This document shows positions 39,501 through 52,468 of a stretch of DNA of 64,000 nucleotides, one piece after another. Each line of letters opens with the position of its first letter. Position 1 is the stretch's first letter. This DNA comes from Rhynochetos jubatus (taxonomy: Eukaryota; Chordata; Aves; Eurypygiformes; Rhynochetidae). A program made the translations under genes and the position numbers. The notes beneath the pieces were generated by a model. The model did not search any database, was not told where the DNA came from, and worked only from the letters and a program-made list of their open reading frames with translations. Location: positions 96,693,086 through 96,757,085 of the forward strand of contig CM050650.1 of NCBI GenBank assembly GCA_027574665.1. The letters run 5' to 3'.

Positions 39501-42500
39501 CAGGGCAATCACCTGAGGGTCAATAAGGTTTAAGCAGTGCTCACGTTGTGGGAGGCTGCCACACCAGATAAGAAATCTTCTCGGTTCTTTAGAAGGAAAC
39601 AAGCAAGTGGATTCTTTCAGTGAGAGCTTGTGTGTATAAATTTGAAACCCTCTTATTCTACTCTACAGTAATATTGGATTAGATTGAATAAAATATCTTC
39701 AAGTATATATATTAATATCAGACAGCATTGAATAAAATTTGTTTATTATGGAGTCATCTTTTCATCCTTAATTCTTGTCTATTAGCTGTCTAGTTGGTTG
39801 TTTTTATGCCAGCCATACTTAGGAGAGGGCACAGGTAGCTAGGTCTGGCACTTTCAAAACTTCACCTCTTTCTATTAGCTATGATAGAGGCAGCACAATA
39901 ATTTGTATTGTGACTTATTATACTGTAATGTTCTATAAATTTAAAGTAGGGATGAGTGAAAGTTCAAACGAGGAAACTTAACATCAAATGATTATGTGAA
40001 TGTTTGGGTACTTCCAAGGATATTTGGGTTGAAGTATTTTCAAAACAGCCTGTTTCTTTAACTTTTCCCTACCTGAAGTTAGCAAAAAATGGCACTTTGT
40101 GCTATTTAAAGTGTACTGATGTGATAATGGCCATATGCTTAATATTTAAATTTGAACCAGCTATTATGTTAAGGTACCAGATATCTTTGTTTTATGAAAA
40201 ATAGTAGTTGTTCCACTGTTTTTTCATTCCTTATTTAAAAAGCTACCAGCAGAAACACAGGGTTTGAAATTCAGGAGCAAAATATTTTTTTCTGTGTGTC
40301 AGTACCTAGAATATTCCTTTAGAATATCACAGTTAACTCCCAAGGCTCTCCTGTTACCTGAGATTGGGGGCAAACTGAAAGCTCTGGACTAGCTTTTGGG
40401 TGGGTCAAGCTCCTGTCAGTAGTTCTGCTTAACAGGAATGTGTTTATGACCTTTCACTATTCATTGAACAATTGAACTAAATGTCAAACCAGATGCACTG
40501 ATCAAAGCCTGATAGTCAAATGTCTGTCACTAGCTGGACTAGTTATTTGGATTATTTTGCACAAATAACTTAAGGCTGTTGTTTTCCATTAGTTTTCCAG
40601 TGCAGTTCAGCACCTGACACATTGAAGGTGATTCCTTTGACATATTCCTTAAAAAGCTCTCTAGGAGAAGAAGAAAACAGGGTATAAATAGAATAAATGA
40701 CAGACGTCAAGAACAGAGGGAAAAAAAAGCAAACCAGCACCAATTATTAACATGTAAGAGATCTCAAACTGGTTTGTTGTCATAAAATTACTTCTAGTTT
40801 GGTTAGATTAGGCCCATACTTAGAATTATATTTCTAAAAATATTAAAAAAAAAAAATCAAAACAAAACATTTTTTCCCAGAAATCCTTTAACTTTCCTAA
40901 GAAGAATCTTTCCCAATTTGCAGTAACAATTTTTAAATACTTCAACTGTCACAGCTCTTCATTTTAATGATTGTTCTTACATGCTTCCTATGGTCTTATA
41001 ATACTTATATTTCTTGTAGTGTCTCCTAGAATAACATTATAAAATAACTAGAAATATATAAGATCACAGAGGCATGGATTTGTTATTATTTTTCCTTTGT
41101 CTGCAAACCTAATACATGATGTTTAATACTAGCTGGGCTCAAATGGAAAACCTATGTCAACAGGAGTAAGAGCTGTGTTGCATGTTGGTATGTCTCAGCA
41201 TGTTATGGATGAACCTGCAAAGAGAAAGTTAACTCTTAACAAGATTTCTGTTAGAGGTGAGAACTGTCATATCTAAGCAGTGATGGAAATAATTGATTAA
41301 ATTCTAAAAGCACGGCCACCATTTGTTTATAATGGGAAAACAAAATCTAAAATTATTTGAAGAGAAGTCAGTTGCTAACATTAGTCACGATTTAATTTTA
41401 AGAGCACTAAACATTCAGCAAAATATCATGTTTTTATAAATGTGTCACTTTAAAATCTTCAATATCAAAAGCAGTGATGATTATGAATTTATTAGCAAAG
41501 CTACCATTTCATGAAAATGTAGTGTATAAAGACATGCAGTGCAAATAACTAGCATTTCCATTTAAGATCATTTTCCTTGTGGTCACAAATTACAGTACAG
41601 TGAAGTTAAATAGGCAGCATGTCTATTAGATATCAGACATATTTTAAGTTGCAGCCCACATCGAATGAAAGATGTAAACTTGTCTTTTCTAGTGGTTTGC
41701 TATAGAAATATGATAAAAATCATACTATTTTCATGTATTTATTAAATGCATTTAATATACAATGATACAGAAATAGTGAGATGTAAGGCAAAACTCATTA
41801 CAGCTCATCAAACTCTGCCTGTAATGTTTTAAATATGCTCCTTCTTGCTAATTAACTGATTCATTATTTAAAAAGTTGAAGAGATAAACAAATTAAAAAT
41901 GTTCTTTGTTTCTCCTTTAAGCCTTGCTTAAAATTTAAATACAAGAAATTCTAGTTATTCCTTGATATCAGATAATATTTTATTTATAATAACTTAATTT
42001 ATTAGAATATTAAAATGTAAGTAGGTTTGGAAGGACAAATAAATATACTGGTCAACATTTTTAACATGTCAAACTGTTTAGGGAAGGATATATGAATAAA
42101 AATAGAGAGTAGATAAGGTTTTGAAAATCTGTAATGTTATCTCAACTTCTGTAAAAAAGTAGTACTTATTATTTATCCTAGTATTTACATTTTGCAGTGC
42201 TTAGCACAAGTGTCACATAGGCTTTGTAACTTATGTAGCAAGAGTAAAAGCAAAAAAAAATTAAAGGAAGTAACACTTAAGAATATGATAGGTAATGATA
42301 ATAATAATACCATTTAGTAAGTTATTTTGGCAATTTGTAAATAGTGTTTTTATCAGAACACTTCAGTTGTTGTAGTACTGTTTAGAAATTACAATTTTTA
42401 TTGTAATTTTTCTACATGTTTCCTAATTTTTATTTCACCTTAGTCTTTCATGTTGCTTGTTATAGTTGTTCATCCAGTTAATATGAGTATTAATAATCAT

Positions 42501-42895
42501 ATTGTAAACGTCATGGCACTTAGCCTGAAAAAGTGTTTCTTTGCTGTGAGTTAGGCAATCTGACTCTACATATTACAGTTATTAACTAATATTAGAGGTC
42601 GGGTATGTCTTTCAGACTAGGAAGTACCGGGCCAATTGCAGATCTTCTTCATGTCTCAGAAGTCAATTTTCTCTCACTTATTAAGGAACACTATTAATAC
42701 ATGCAGTGTTTCAACATAATGTGAAAAACAAGTAAATAATTAATTGCCAGAAGACTGCATAGTAATGCAGTTGCTGGCATTTTACTCTGAGTAGCTCTTG
42801 TTTTAGCTCAGTTTTCATTAGTGAAAGTTGAAGTAAGCGTTAAAGCAAATGAACATAAAAAGTACCATTTTGGGTGGTTTTTTCCATTTTTTCTT

Positions 42896-42915
42896 GGGGG
42901 GGGGGGGGGGGGGGG
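42896..42915 (+). repeat. Poly(G) tract, 20 bases
   Basis: Twenty consecutive G. Such a run can form a G-quadruplex and is prone to length error in assembly. Confidence 0.95.
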
Positions 42916-43322
42916 TGTTGTTAAATGCAAACAGACTTACAAAACTAAAACAATGTCATTAAAAAATTGGGATAATCTAGTTTTGTTAGTGAATATGTAT
43001 GGTTATGTAAATGATTAAAGCAATAATAATTTGAAATTGAAGCTTAAAGTAGCAAGTTGGAAAAGACTCTTAAATTAACAAAAAAGGTTGCATAAATAAT
43101 GTTAGGAACTCAATATGATTTCGAGCAATTGCAAATATGATTTCACAGATGCTTACTTTTTTATGTTCACCTTTATTTCACAAGGTTAAATGAACTGCTC
43201 TTAACACTAACAAAATTAAGTTGCATGAAGGTTTTCTGTAGAAAATATCCCTGCTTCCAACAGAACAGAATTTGTGTTGAAAATTTTTCTGTAGGAGCAA
43301 AAAGACCCTAATTTTTCAGGAG

Positions 43323-43336
43323 AAAAAAAAAAAAAA
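43323..43336. repeat. Poly(A) run
   Basis: Fourteen A followed by GTCAAAGTCAAAGTT, a two-unit GTCAAA repeat. Confidence 0.85.
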
Positions 43337-44307
43337 GTCAAAGTCAAAGTTCAGTTTTCTTGGTGGAGTACATCTCTGATTAAGTACCAGTGGTAAGTAG
43401 TATTACGATATGCCCATCCTGTTTGACTTTAATAGAAAAAGAGTTGCATCAATAGAAACATGGCCTGGCAGAAGAACTTGGATCACATAGGGTAAAGGGA
43501 GGTTTCTATATTTCCGTTTGTGTCTTTCTGTTTATATGCAATTCTTTTTTTTTTTGTCCTGTTTATTGTGATATTAAAAAAAATAACATTGCCTGTAAAT
43601 ACACTAACTCCATATTATCTTTGAAAATGAAATTAGGTCCATTCAATTTTTGCTCAATACATAGAAAAAGTACCTGGAGTCTCTATGGTAAAAATTCTGC
43701 TCAACCCGCGCATCCAAATTACAGGCTTGAAGATTACCATGTTCGTAATTCACATCCTTGTTGTGTGTGATGAACCTTTTTAATTGTAATATCTATTTGC
43801 CAGATGTTCAGCTGCCATTTTCCAGTAAAGTAACATTGACTAGGGCTTAAGGAAATGGTTAACTCTTCATTTACAGTTAATTGGATAAAGCCATGCTAGT
43901 GTGCATATATGATTCTGGGTATGTATGCAGAAGGTTAAAAAAATTAGATTATGACTCTGTGTATCTGGTAAAACCCACTCTTATAAGTACTGTGCTATAT
44001 ATCATGCAAGGGAAAGCTGTGTACACAGAATAACTATGGTGTTATTTATGCATTTATTGTGTTAAAAGGACAAGCAAAAGATGAGTTGGAGGAACTCAAA
44101 GGTACCATCTATTTTAATCTGTCTACAATGGAGAGTAATACAAAATTACAATAAATAAAGGGGAAGAAATACTTAAATATGTATCAAATCCTATTCCTCC
44201 TGGCTCTTGCCTGATTCACTGGATACTTTCCATAACACAGCTTCCTGACATTTTATGTTGCTCGGTGTATAATATGCCCTGACTGACAGTAACACCTGGT
44301 ATGAGAG

Positions 44308-44580
44308 ATGTGCCAGTCTCTTAATAATGTCAGTGGCCCTTCACTCGACCCTCTCCACGTCTCTCTCTTGTGCTGGAGAGCCCAGAACTGGACCCAGCAT
44401 TCCAGGTGTGGCCTCACCAGTGCTGAGCAGAGGGGAAGGATCACAATCGTTGACCTACTGGCAGTACTTTGTCTAATGCAGTCCAGGATACCATTAGCCT
44501 GTTTGCTGTGAGGGGTCATGGCTGGCTCATGTTCCACTTGGTGTCCACCAGAAAACCCGGGTCCTTTTCTGCAAAGTCTT
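44308..44580 (-). mobile_element. CR1 LINE internal 3' fragment, reverse orientation
   Basis: The + strand reads 'agtggcccttcactcgaccctctcc', 'gagcccagaactggacccagcattccaggtgtggcctcaccagtgctgagcagaggggaaggatcac', 'taatgcagtccaggataccattagcctg', 'ctggctcatgttccacttggtgtccacca' and 'gggtccttttctgcaaag'. This is the complement of the standard CR1 segment just 5' of the tail. Neither the 3' terminal repeat nor the upstream ORF2 is present, so both ends are truncated. Confidence 0.9.
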
Positions 44581-45300
44581 ATATTGATACCTTTTTTAGA
44601 CACCTATACTTACCTATAATTTGTTGTAACATGGCACCTTCAGTTACTGTACATCTACACAGAGATGAAATATTATATGATTCTTTAGCTTTTTGTATCC
44701 TGTACCTATCTATGATATGCATATATGTGAGTAGTATTTTGTGATTGATGTGACAAGCATCATGTAATACAAATATGCAAAGCGTAGAATTTCAGTAGTG
44801 GATTGATAGCTGGTTGTAGTGAGACCAGAAAAAAAATATTGCTTCTTTCTAAACAGAACTGTTGGCAGCCTCCTTTCACTTCTAATTCTGTAATTAATTT
44901 CTGGAAGACCTTGTCAAAATTAAGCTATTGTCTCAAGTTCCTAGTTTATGTAAAAACCTAAACCAACAATAAAAAAGTTTTTAAGAGGTATCTAATAGCT
45001 ACTTGTAGGTGTGGATTACTAGACACCATTATGCCTTTTGTGTTTGTAATATCTTTATTTTTTCATTCTAACATTTGTGATTATGGCACTGATAACTATG
45101 CAAGGAATCGAGAAAAAATCAGAAAAACTTTCCAGTTCATTAAAATATTTAATAACTAATTTGGGTGTGACTGTGATGCAATAGAAAACATTAACATGTG
45201 GGCTAGTAATGTAATTTGTCTCAATGTATATTATTTTTTCCTTGGCACAATTCCCAGAAAACTATTTTCTCTTTCCAAGTTCATCTCTCAGTATTTTATT

Positions 45301-45331
45301 AAAAAAACAAACAAACAAACAAAACAAAACA
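45301..45331. repeat. (AAAC)n / (AAAAC)n low-complexity run
   Basis: A-rich tract with tandem CAAA then CAAAA units in intron C. Confidence 0.9.
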
Positions 45332-46704
45332 CTAAATATTTTAACAATTTTTTTTTTCTCCTATTTTAACCTTTGATTTATTGTCACTTCAAATGTTTCC
45401 CTCTTCTTGGTCTCATCCTTCCAATTTTCTTCTCTTTTCACAGAGAGTATTTTACATTTCTTGAGCCTGAATTTTATCAATTAAGCTTTTCTATTTTTCC
45501 TTTTTTAACAGATGGAGTCCACAGGTTGCAAGTTGTATTTAGTTGCATGGAATAGCCTTGCTTTTGTAAAACACAGAGAACAAAATGTTACTATCTTTTT
45601 TTTTACTAGAATATGTAGTTAACTCAACAGAATATGAGTCATCTTGACTGTCCATCCTTCTTTCATGCAATTATTTTTATGTTGTCTTAGTTTCCTCTCT
45701 AAATAAGATACTGAATTTTAATATTTGTCAAAATGCCCTATCTTAATTCAGAAAGATACCCTTCCATTTTATTTTCTGGCTTTTAAAATATATCTCAGTG
45801 GGTTCAGAAAATCCATGTTTCAGAAATCATGGATGTGCCCCAAACAAGCATAGCATCTGTGTTAGTCAACAAGAGCACAAAACAAAAGGGAAAAACACAA
45901 ATCACATGTACAAATTGGTTGGCACAAATGCTGATTTTACCAGATATAGTAGAATACACGTGTAAGTAATTTTAAGTACTGGAAACAGTGGAGCTGTTCC
46001 ACACTGCATGATGTTGTATGGCAATCGTACTGAGCTTGACTTTAAACCATTAACTTCCTTTCTTTTTTATTTTGTTAAAATTGTTCCAGTGAAATACTAT
46101 AAGCTTTTAATTTGACAGGAGGTGATAAGAGCACCATCATAGAAAGATCTGGGACAATTGCCTAATATGTGTTTTCTTCAGAGTTCTGATGCTTAAATTA
46201 TCATATTTTAAAATTATATTAGGAAATTAAATAATTTCTCTTTGTCATTGATGTGTGTTCATAGCCCATGTCTCATTGAAACACAATTGTCTGTCTTTTT
46301 CCAAAGTGCAGATTCAGTAACAAACCAGCTAAAACACAGGAATATGATTTGCAGAATGTAACCACCTGTAGATGCTGCAATGATGGTATATTACACGTTT
46401 GATCATCATTCTATCACAGTTTATTTACACACTCAGTTTTTAAAAAAAATCCTAACCTTCTTTTACTGTCTGATAATGACTTCCAATTTACATGGATTTC
46501 AATAGAATTTAAACTCCTTAGGCTATTGCAATGTTTAGCAAGTAATGAAATAATTCACATTAATCATGCTTACCATTAAAGTAATTGCTAAGTTTTGGTA
46601 GAAAGAAGTCTTGTTAGAAACAAGTATGTTACAAAAAAAAGAATTAAAACTTCTGCTGAATCAGGTGTTTGCACTGCTGTCCCTCTCATTAGTAGTCAAT
46701 TCAT

Positions 46705-46737
46705 GTTTTTTGTTTGTTTGTTTGGGTTTTTTTTTTA
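46705..46737. repeat. (TTTG)n / poly(T) run
   Basis: T6, then three GTTT units, GGG and T10: a simple low-complexity tract. Confidence 0.85.
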
Positions 46738-47326
46738 ATAGAATCTAGGCAGGAAAATGATGCTTTAAGCTTTTCACTTCTGTGAGACAATGTTAAGCAC
46801 CACATTGCATGCAGGTAGCAGATAATTTTGAAGCTGGAGTTAATACTGGAGTGTGTTTACAATTAGGTATAACAGAGCTGCAGTGTGGTAAAAAAGGTCC
46901 TATAGTATATGTCATTTTGAAGTTGATATATACACTGCTGAAGATTTTTTCAGTTTAATCAGTCTGAAATTTTGCACTCACACCACCTGATCATTAGTAT
47001 ATTTAACACTATTACTATAGAACTAGAAGACTTGTACTTTTGTTATCTGGATTACTACCTGATACACCCTGTATTCTATCTGATACACTATATAGGAGAC
47101 AGTATTTCTCATTCCGTGACTTGTCTAGTACTGCTTAATTAAGATACTGATGCAAAATTTCATATGAAAGGTGTTAAACTATTTGATAGCTATATAATCC
47201 TGACACTTCCCATGATAGATTATTTTATATTGAGTTCTGCTTGGACTGCATGCTGAACAATATCACTCAGATGATTATAAATACCTGTGTTTTAGGCATG
47301 TCAGTGTAACATCTAAGCAAAGTAGT

Positions 47327-47899
47327 TGTCATGGTTTAACCCCAGTCAGCAGCTAAGCGCCACACAGTCGCACGCTCACCTCCCCCCCTCCCCAGTAGGA
47401 TGGTAAGAAAACTCATGAGTTGATATTAGATCAGTTTAATGATGGATAATAAATGAAATAATAATAATATTAAATGGAACTAATAATCAGTATTACTATA
47501 ATACGTAACAAAAAGAAAAATATACCAGGAAAATAAAAAGATACAACTGCTCACCACCTGCCAACTAATACCTATCCAGTCTCTGAGCAGTGAGAGAGTC
47601 CCCTGGCCAACTCACCCCAGTTTGTATAGTGAGCATGATGTTTTATGGCATGAAATATCCTTTTGGTCAGCTTGGGTCAGCTGTCCTGGCTGTGTCCCTT
47701 CTCAGCCTCTTGTGGAGAAGAAGGTGGGAACAGATGTGCAGCATCAGAAACTTAAAAAGTTCTTGACTTAATATAAATATTGCTTGGCAACAACTAAAAC
47801 CAGTAGTGTGTTATCAATGTTCTCAGCACAAATACAAAATATGGCCTCATACTAGCTACTGTGAAGAAAATTGACTCTATCCCAGTCAAAACTAGCAAA
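47327..47899 (-). mobile_element. Solo ERVL-type avian LTR (573 bp)
   Basis: It starts TGTCATGGTTTAACCCCAG and ends CCCAGTCAAAACTAGCAAA, flanked by a 5-bp duplication GTAGT (47322-47326 and 47900-47904). The 'gtcatggtttaaccccag ... aagcgccac' and 'atatccttttggtcagcttgggtcagctgtcctggctgtgtccc' blocks are hallmarks of a widespread avian ERVL LTR read in complement, so its transcription sense is the - strand. A TATA-like TATACAAA lies on the - strand at about 47622-47629. There is no internal retroviral sequence, so it is a recombined solo LTR. An AT-rich middle with ATA/ATAAT repeats (about 47440-47500) is diverged from the family. Confidence 0.9.
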
Positions 47900-48201
47900 G
47901 TAGTTTTATAGAATAGATAATATCTTTTGTTAGAAAAACTTTGAGTAAAGTATTTGGGGTACACAGTTTGATGACACAAAGGTGCTAATTAGTGTTGCAT
48001 ATTTACCTCATATCCTCATTTTTCATCATAGTAGGTCAAACTATTGATATATTTATAAATCATTTAGAAAATTTTCAAGTTTTGAAATGGTGAAGCACCT
48101 GTGAGAAGACAAAAAATACTCACAACCAGTAATAATACCTGTTGCAATTATATTAATGATACAAAAAGTAACAGATTTTTATTTCACTTAATACATTACA
48201 G

Positions 48202-48323
48202 AGATACCAATGTGCTTGTTTGCCTGGATGGGAAGGAACATTCTGTGAATATGAATCAAATGAATGTAATTCAGAGCCTTGTAAAAACAATGGCACCTGC
48301 ACGGATCTTTTCAACAGCTATCG
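48202..48323 (+). CDS. EYS: EYS coding exon, 122 nt: completes one cbEGF and begins the next
   Basis: Acceptor TACATTACAG ends at 48201. Reading AGA TAC CAA continues the phase-0 junction after CTG, giving DLHLRYQCAC across the splice, and CVDLHLRYQC fits the Asp beta-hydroxylation consensus. The exon supplies cysteines 4 to 6 (YQC, AC, TFC) with the GWEG turn. A new module follows with ESNEC (calcium-type, Asp replaced by Ser before N-E-C), SEPC and GTC. CNSEPC is an O-glucose sequon, and CKNNGTC carries both an NGT N-glycan sequon and an O-fucose sequon. The exon ends after CG of an Arg codon at 48323, with a strong donor GTAAGT (phase 2). The longer open frame 48101-48562 overlapping it is a different, non-coding frame. 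Confidence 0.95.
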
Positions 48324-49163
48324 GTAAGTGTTTCTGCTTCTCACTATGTGATGATGTTCAAGGAATGACAGACTTATGTATCCAATTATTCTTTCATTTC
48401 TCAGCTTGGGGAATGGGATGTTACTGCACAAATAGACAAGCAAACAGCTTGTGTCATGGATACACTGCTTCACTGCATATTCATTTGAAGTCAGCAGACA
48501 TAATTAATTGTAGATGGAAAATTAAAAAAAAAAATCATCAATTCAAAACACTTAACAAGTAATGTAATCTGGAACTGATTTTGTCAGAGAAAATATTGGG
48601 TCTCTTTCTGTCATATGTGCTCTGTAAGCACAGGAGATGTTTTAAGAGAAAAAAGTAGTGGGACTGGACATAGTTGTACAATCTTAGATTAAGAGATTGT
48701 ATCATTGCTGCCACCCTGTGGTTTAACATGGCAGCAAAATAATAATTTCTATTTTACAACCATGCTGGGAGGAAGCATGAGGATCTGACGTCGTATTCTT
48801 TTCAACTCAAACCCCAATCTTTATACCAGGCATGCATATATGATTTAAAAATGATTGTTTCAGTAATATGAGGATAAGGAATCTGTAAAAAAATCTAGCA
48901 ACCAGTTTCTGGTATTTGTAACCAGGGTTTACCTATATTATGTCAGTACTATAACAGTCCCATATCTGAATGTAAACTCTATTAAGACTGATATACCTGC
49001 ATAAAGAACACAGTGTGATGACTTTACACAGTACAGTCTAGTTGTTGTGCTGTGATTACATTCCTGGTAATATAGACTATGATCAGAAAGAAAACCTACC
49101 ACAAACATTTGAAAACAGACAAATAATTCCACAGAGTCAAAGATAAATTTAACTAAGTTAAAT

Positions 49164-49185
49164 AACGTAACGTAACGTAACGTAA
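49164..49185. repeat. (CGTAA)n pentanucleotide run
   Basis: Four tandem ACGTA/CGTAA units. They include four CpG dinucleotides in otherwise CpG-poor intron sequence. Confidence 0.9.
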
Positions 49186-52100
49186 TTGTTTGCAAAAGTT
49201 TCTGCTCAGAATTTAGCTGAAATAGTTTTCATTATCATAGAGCTGCATTTTTATATTGTATTAGATGTGCTATATTGGTAAAAAAATACTCAATACAATA
49301 ATAGAAAGAGTCTGGTGCAGTTGAGAAAATCTGTTAAAATATTTTTAATTGCTTTTTTTACCTTTTAAAGTCTGTTGGGACATAAATTAATTTCTTAAAG
49401 ACAAATTAATTTCATTTTTGTAGTTCTTATTTTTGTGAAGATTGCAATTCTTTTTAGTCTACTCAGAAAATAATTTTATAGCTGCATACTGTTTATGTCT
49501 GATTAGCTGTTACATTATGGCAATTTGAATTCTTATAGGATATAATGGTTTGTATAGGTAATTGTATAGTTTCACCATGCTCAAGCACAATTCTAGGTGC
49601 ATGAAAATTCTGCAGCCATGTATCATTACCTGTCCTTACATATTACGTTATTTTTCAGCCTCTGGAAGCATTAATTATACTGCAGAAGGTAACATGGTTT
49701 CTCCTGATGTTATTCATAGCTGGGTCAACCACATTTGGAGCAAATCCAAGGACTCCCTTTTGCTGAATATGAGAAAAAAATGCTGAAAAAGTACTTTTTC
49801 TGGATTTGGCAAATACTGAACTGTTACAGAAAATGTTTACAAGAGAATTGGTTTGAACTGTGTGAAACACACATATTTTTCCTCAGAGCTATTTGTCCTA
49901 ATTCACGTAAGAAAGCAGGAGAATTAGATGTATCACTGAAGCCAAAAACAAACAACTTCTTCAAAGATACCTGTAGTTGAAACTGGGAGTCTTAAGACTT
50001 GGCACCCACAAGGAAAATTTGTCTAGAGCAATGTTTTTGTTGAATAATATAGAGCAATTTCTTTTTCACTATTATTAGAGTTGTCCTAGTTTTATATTCA
50101 CAGATGTTAAAAGAGAATCTGCTCTTTTTCCCACAATTGCTTAATTTCTGTTACCTTAAAAGTGTTGGTTTCTATTGTCCCTTTTAACACTTTTCAAAAC
50201 TATGACAAGACAAACTGTTCATCTCAGGGAAGCTGAGCAGTGACAGTGCCTAGTATCTGATCCTGAGGATATCCAGTCATATCTTTGAAATTAAAAGTAA
50301 TCTTTAGAACAGGACAACTGGATTCTAACAGCCTAATAGAAAAAGTTATTAGCATTCTTGAGCTTTATCTAGGCAATATTTTGGACAAGTGCTAGTTGGT
50401 CTGGACCAAAGTCAGGCCAGGAACTGCTCTGAGAATGCAACAGTGACAGACAATGCAGTTTCTTTGCCTGAGGCAATGTTCTGGCACTGTTCATTTCCCT
50501 TATGCAATTTAGTTGCTGGAAATTATGTTCAAAATTTTCTGAATTTCTTTGAAGTTGGCCACACCACTGTTGATGCTCGATATCACTTCCAGCTTAATGT
50601 AAAGGATAGATAACACAGCTTTTATGCCTTTGATGATACTCATTAGTTTACTTTCTCTTAAATATTTGCAGATCCATCTGAAAATATCAGTTCTGGAAAA
50701 ACTAGATAATTTATTGTACAACAACATAAAAATATATTTTTTGATAGAAAAAAGCAGAAAATAATATAATACAAAGGGAGATATTTTTGTACTAAGTTTC
50801 AAATCTGTGATGAAGATAATAATACAAAGCATAATTGCTAATTAAATTTTTCTCTTTTAAGTTCACGTGGTGCTATTAATTTTTGAATTTTTATATGAAA
50901 TCTTGCTGCCAAAACTGAAGGATCAATGAGTATGTCAGACCTGAATGCTTTTCTTCATGGATTCCATCATTGGAAAATAAATCGCATGCCAACAGGAAAT
51001 AAAAAAATCCTTCTCATTTGTATATTTTTATTTTTAAAAATCAGATTAAGAAATTTATACTAGGAAAGATATTGAATCAGTAGTTAAGTTTGAATTGTTA
51101 GATGTGAACACTTTGTTACATAATTCCTGTTTCATTTCAGTTAATTTTTGTTCAGCTGGTAAACTGAAAATTCCTTTTTCTCCCTTCTCACTTTTCAGTT
51201 CTGCACATGGCATAGCAAAGAAATGAATTTAGAATAGTTTCATGCAGATATTTCCAGTACCCTGTGAACCTGACTCTAATTCTGCGATAGCATAATCTCT
51301 CAAATTATGTCTCTGAACATTTATAAACAGATGCATCTATTATCAGCTGAATTCCCTCTTTTCCCTCTATCTTATCTCCTGGTACAGCTAAGATTTTGCC
51401 TTCATAACATCAAACCCTAATTAAAGCCCTTGTGTCTCCTTAGCAGTTACCAGCTTAAAGAGAAACTTTAAGTGAAAATCTATTCAATTCTTCTTGCAAA
51501 ATAATAGGCAACATAGTTTTATGGATGAATAGGTGTTTCTAATGATGTAGGATAGTTCAGAATTCAGCTGTAAACATGACGTTAAAACTTTCTCCATCAA
51601 CCAAGTGTCTTTCCAAACAATTCAGTACATTCTACATCCACCTTGAACCCCACAGATGCATACTATTTGCTGTTTTGTCAGTATTCATTATTGAGGTTTT
51701 TATAAGGAATAAAGATGGTGTGTTGTTGCTGCTTTTCTTTTTTTACAACATACAAATTCTCCATAACAAAAGTGAATTTATCTTTATTTAACTATATTTC
51801 CTTATGCCACCTATTGATCTTATATTCTTTATAACAATTTTAGTGTTTGCTTCAGTAGAGAACAGAAAAGTTATCCTTTGTCAGCAGTTGAATCCATCCA
51901 CTAAGATACAGTTGTATAAACTCTATGTACACTGAAGTGCAGTTCTATTTTTCTACCTGTATTTTATCCCTTTTGCTCTTTGTTAATATTTTTTTACATT
52001 TTCCTTTTTGAAAGGAAACAAAACAGAATAGTCATCCTTATAGTATCTTCACTGAGTGATTGAGACCCATGCTGACTGTGTTAGTCAGTCTAACAGTGAC

Positions 52101-52192
52101 AGTCCTTAGCACCAGAGCTCTATCCAGAATCTGTATTCCCTATGATTTTACTATGAAGTATAGATTCCTTTCATTGTAACTTCATTAAAGAC

Positions 52193-52468
52193 AGAACCAT
52201 AGAATCATAGAATCTTTGAACTGGAAAAGATGTTTATGATCATCAAATCCAAGCATTAACCTAACACTGCCAAGTCCAACACTAAACCGTGTCCCTAAGC
52301 ACCTCATCCACATGTCTCAAGTACCTCCAGGGATGGTGACTCTAACAGCTCCATGGGCAGTCCATTCCAATGCCTGAGAACCTTTCCAGTGAAAAAATTT
52401 TTCCTAATATCCAATTAGGAAACCTTCCCTGGCAGAATTTGAGGATATTCCCTCTTGTCCTATCAAGG
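52193..52468 (-). mobile_element. CR1 LINE 3' fragment, reverse orientation
   Basis: It begins with the CR1 3' terminal repeat in complement ('gaaccatagaatcatagaatc'), then 'aaatccaagcattaacctaacactgccaagtcc', 'tgtccctaagcacctcatccacatgtc', 'tacctccagggatggtgactc', 'tgggcagtccattccaatgcctgagaacc', 'aatttttcctaatatccaat' and 'ccctcttgtcctatc'. This is the 3' tail of an older CR1 subfamily (the 'subject to change' type with the acacgtgcc... consensus). It is 5'-truncated at about 52468. Confidence 0.9.

Larger units (their letters stand above)
16650..48201 (+). other. EYS: Intron C of EYS (31.6 kb)
   Basis: Donor GTTAGT at 16650 and acceptor ATTACAG ending at 48201. The intron holds a nested CR1/CR1/LTR cluster (27.7-29.8 kb), an unexplained G+C-rich interval (39.1-39.5 kb), a 20-base G run (42896), a CR1 fragment (44.3 kb), a solo LTR (47.3-47.9 kb) and several A/T-rich simple repeats. 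The stretches 16.65-27.6, 29.8-39.0, 39.5-44.3 and 44.6-47.3 kb are AT-rich. They have only short ORFs without recognisable domains and no other exon or RNA gene that I can see. Confidence 0.85.

Noticed and set aside
48101..48562. 153-codon + strand frame overlapping the last exon
   Set aside because: It uses a different frame from the EGF-coding one and has no EGF cysteine pattern; the real exon is 48202-48323.
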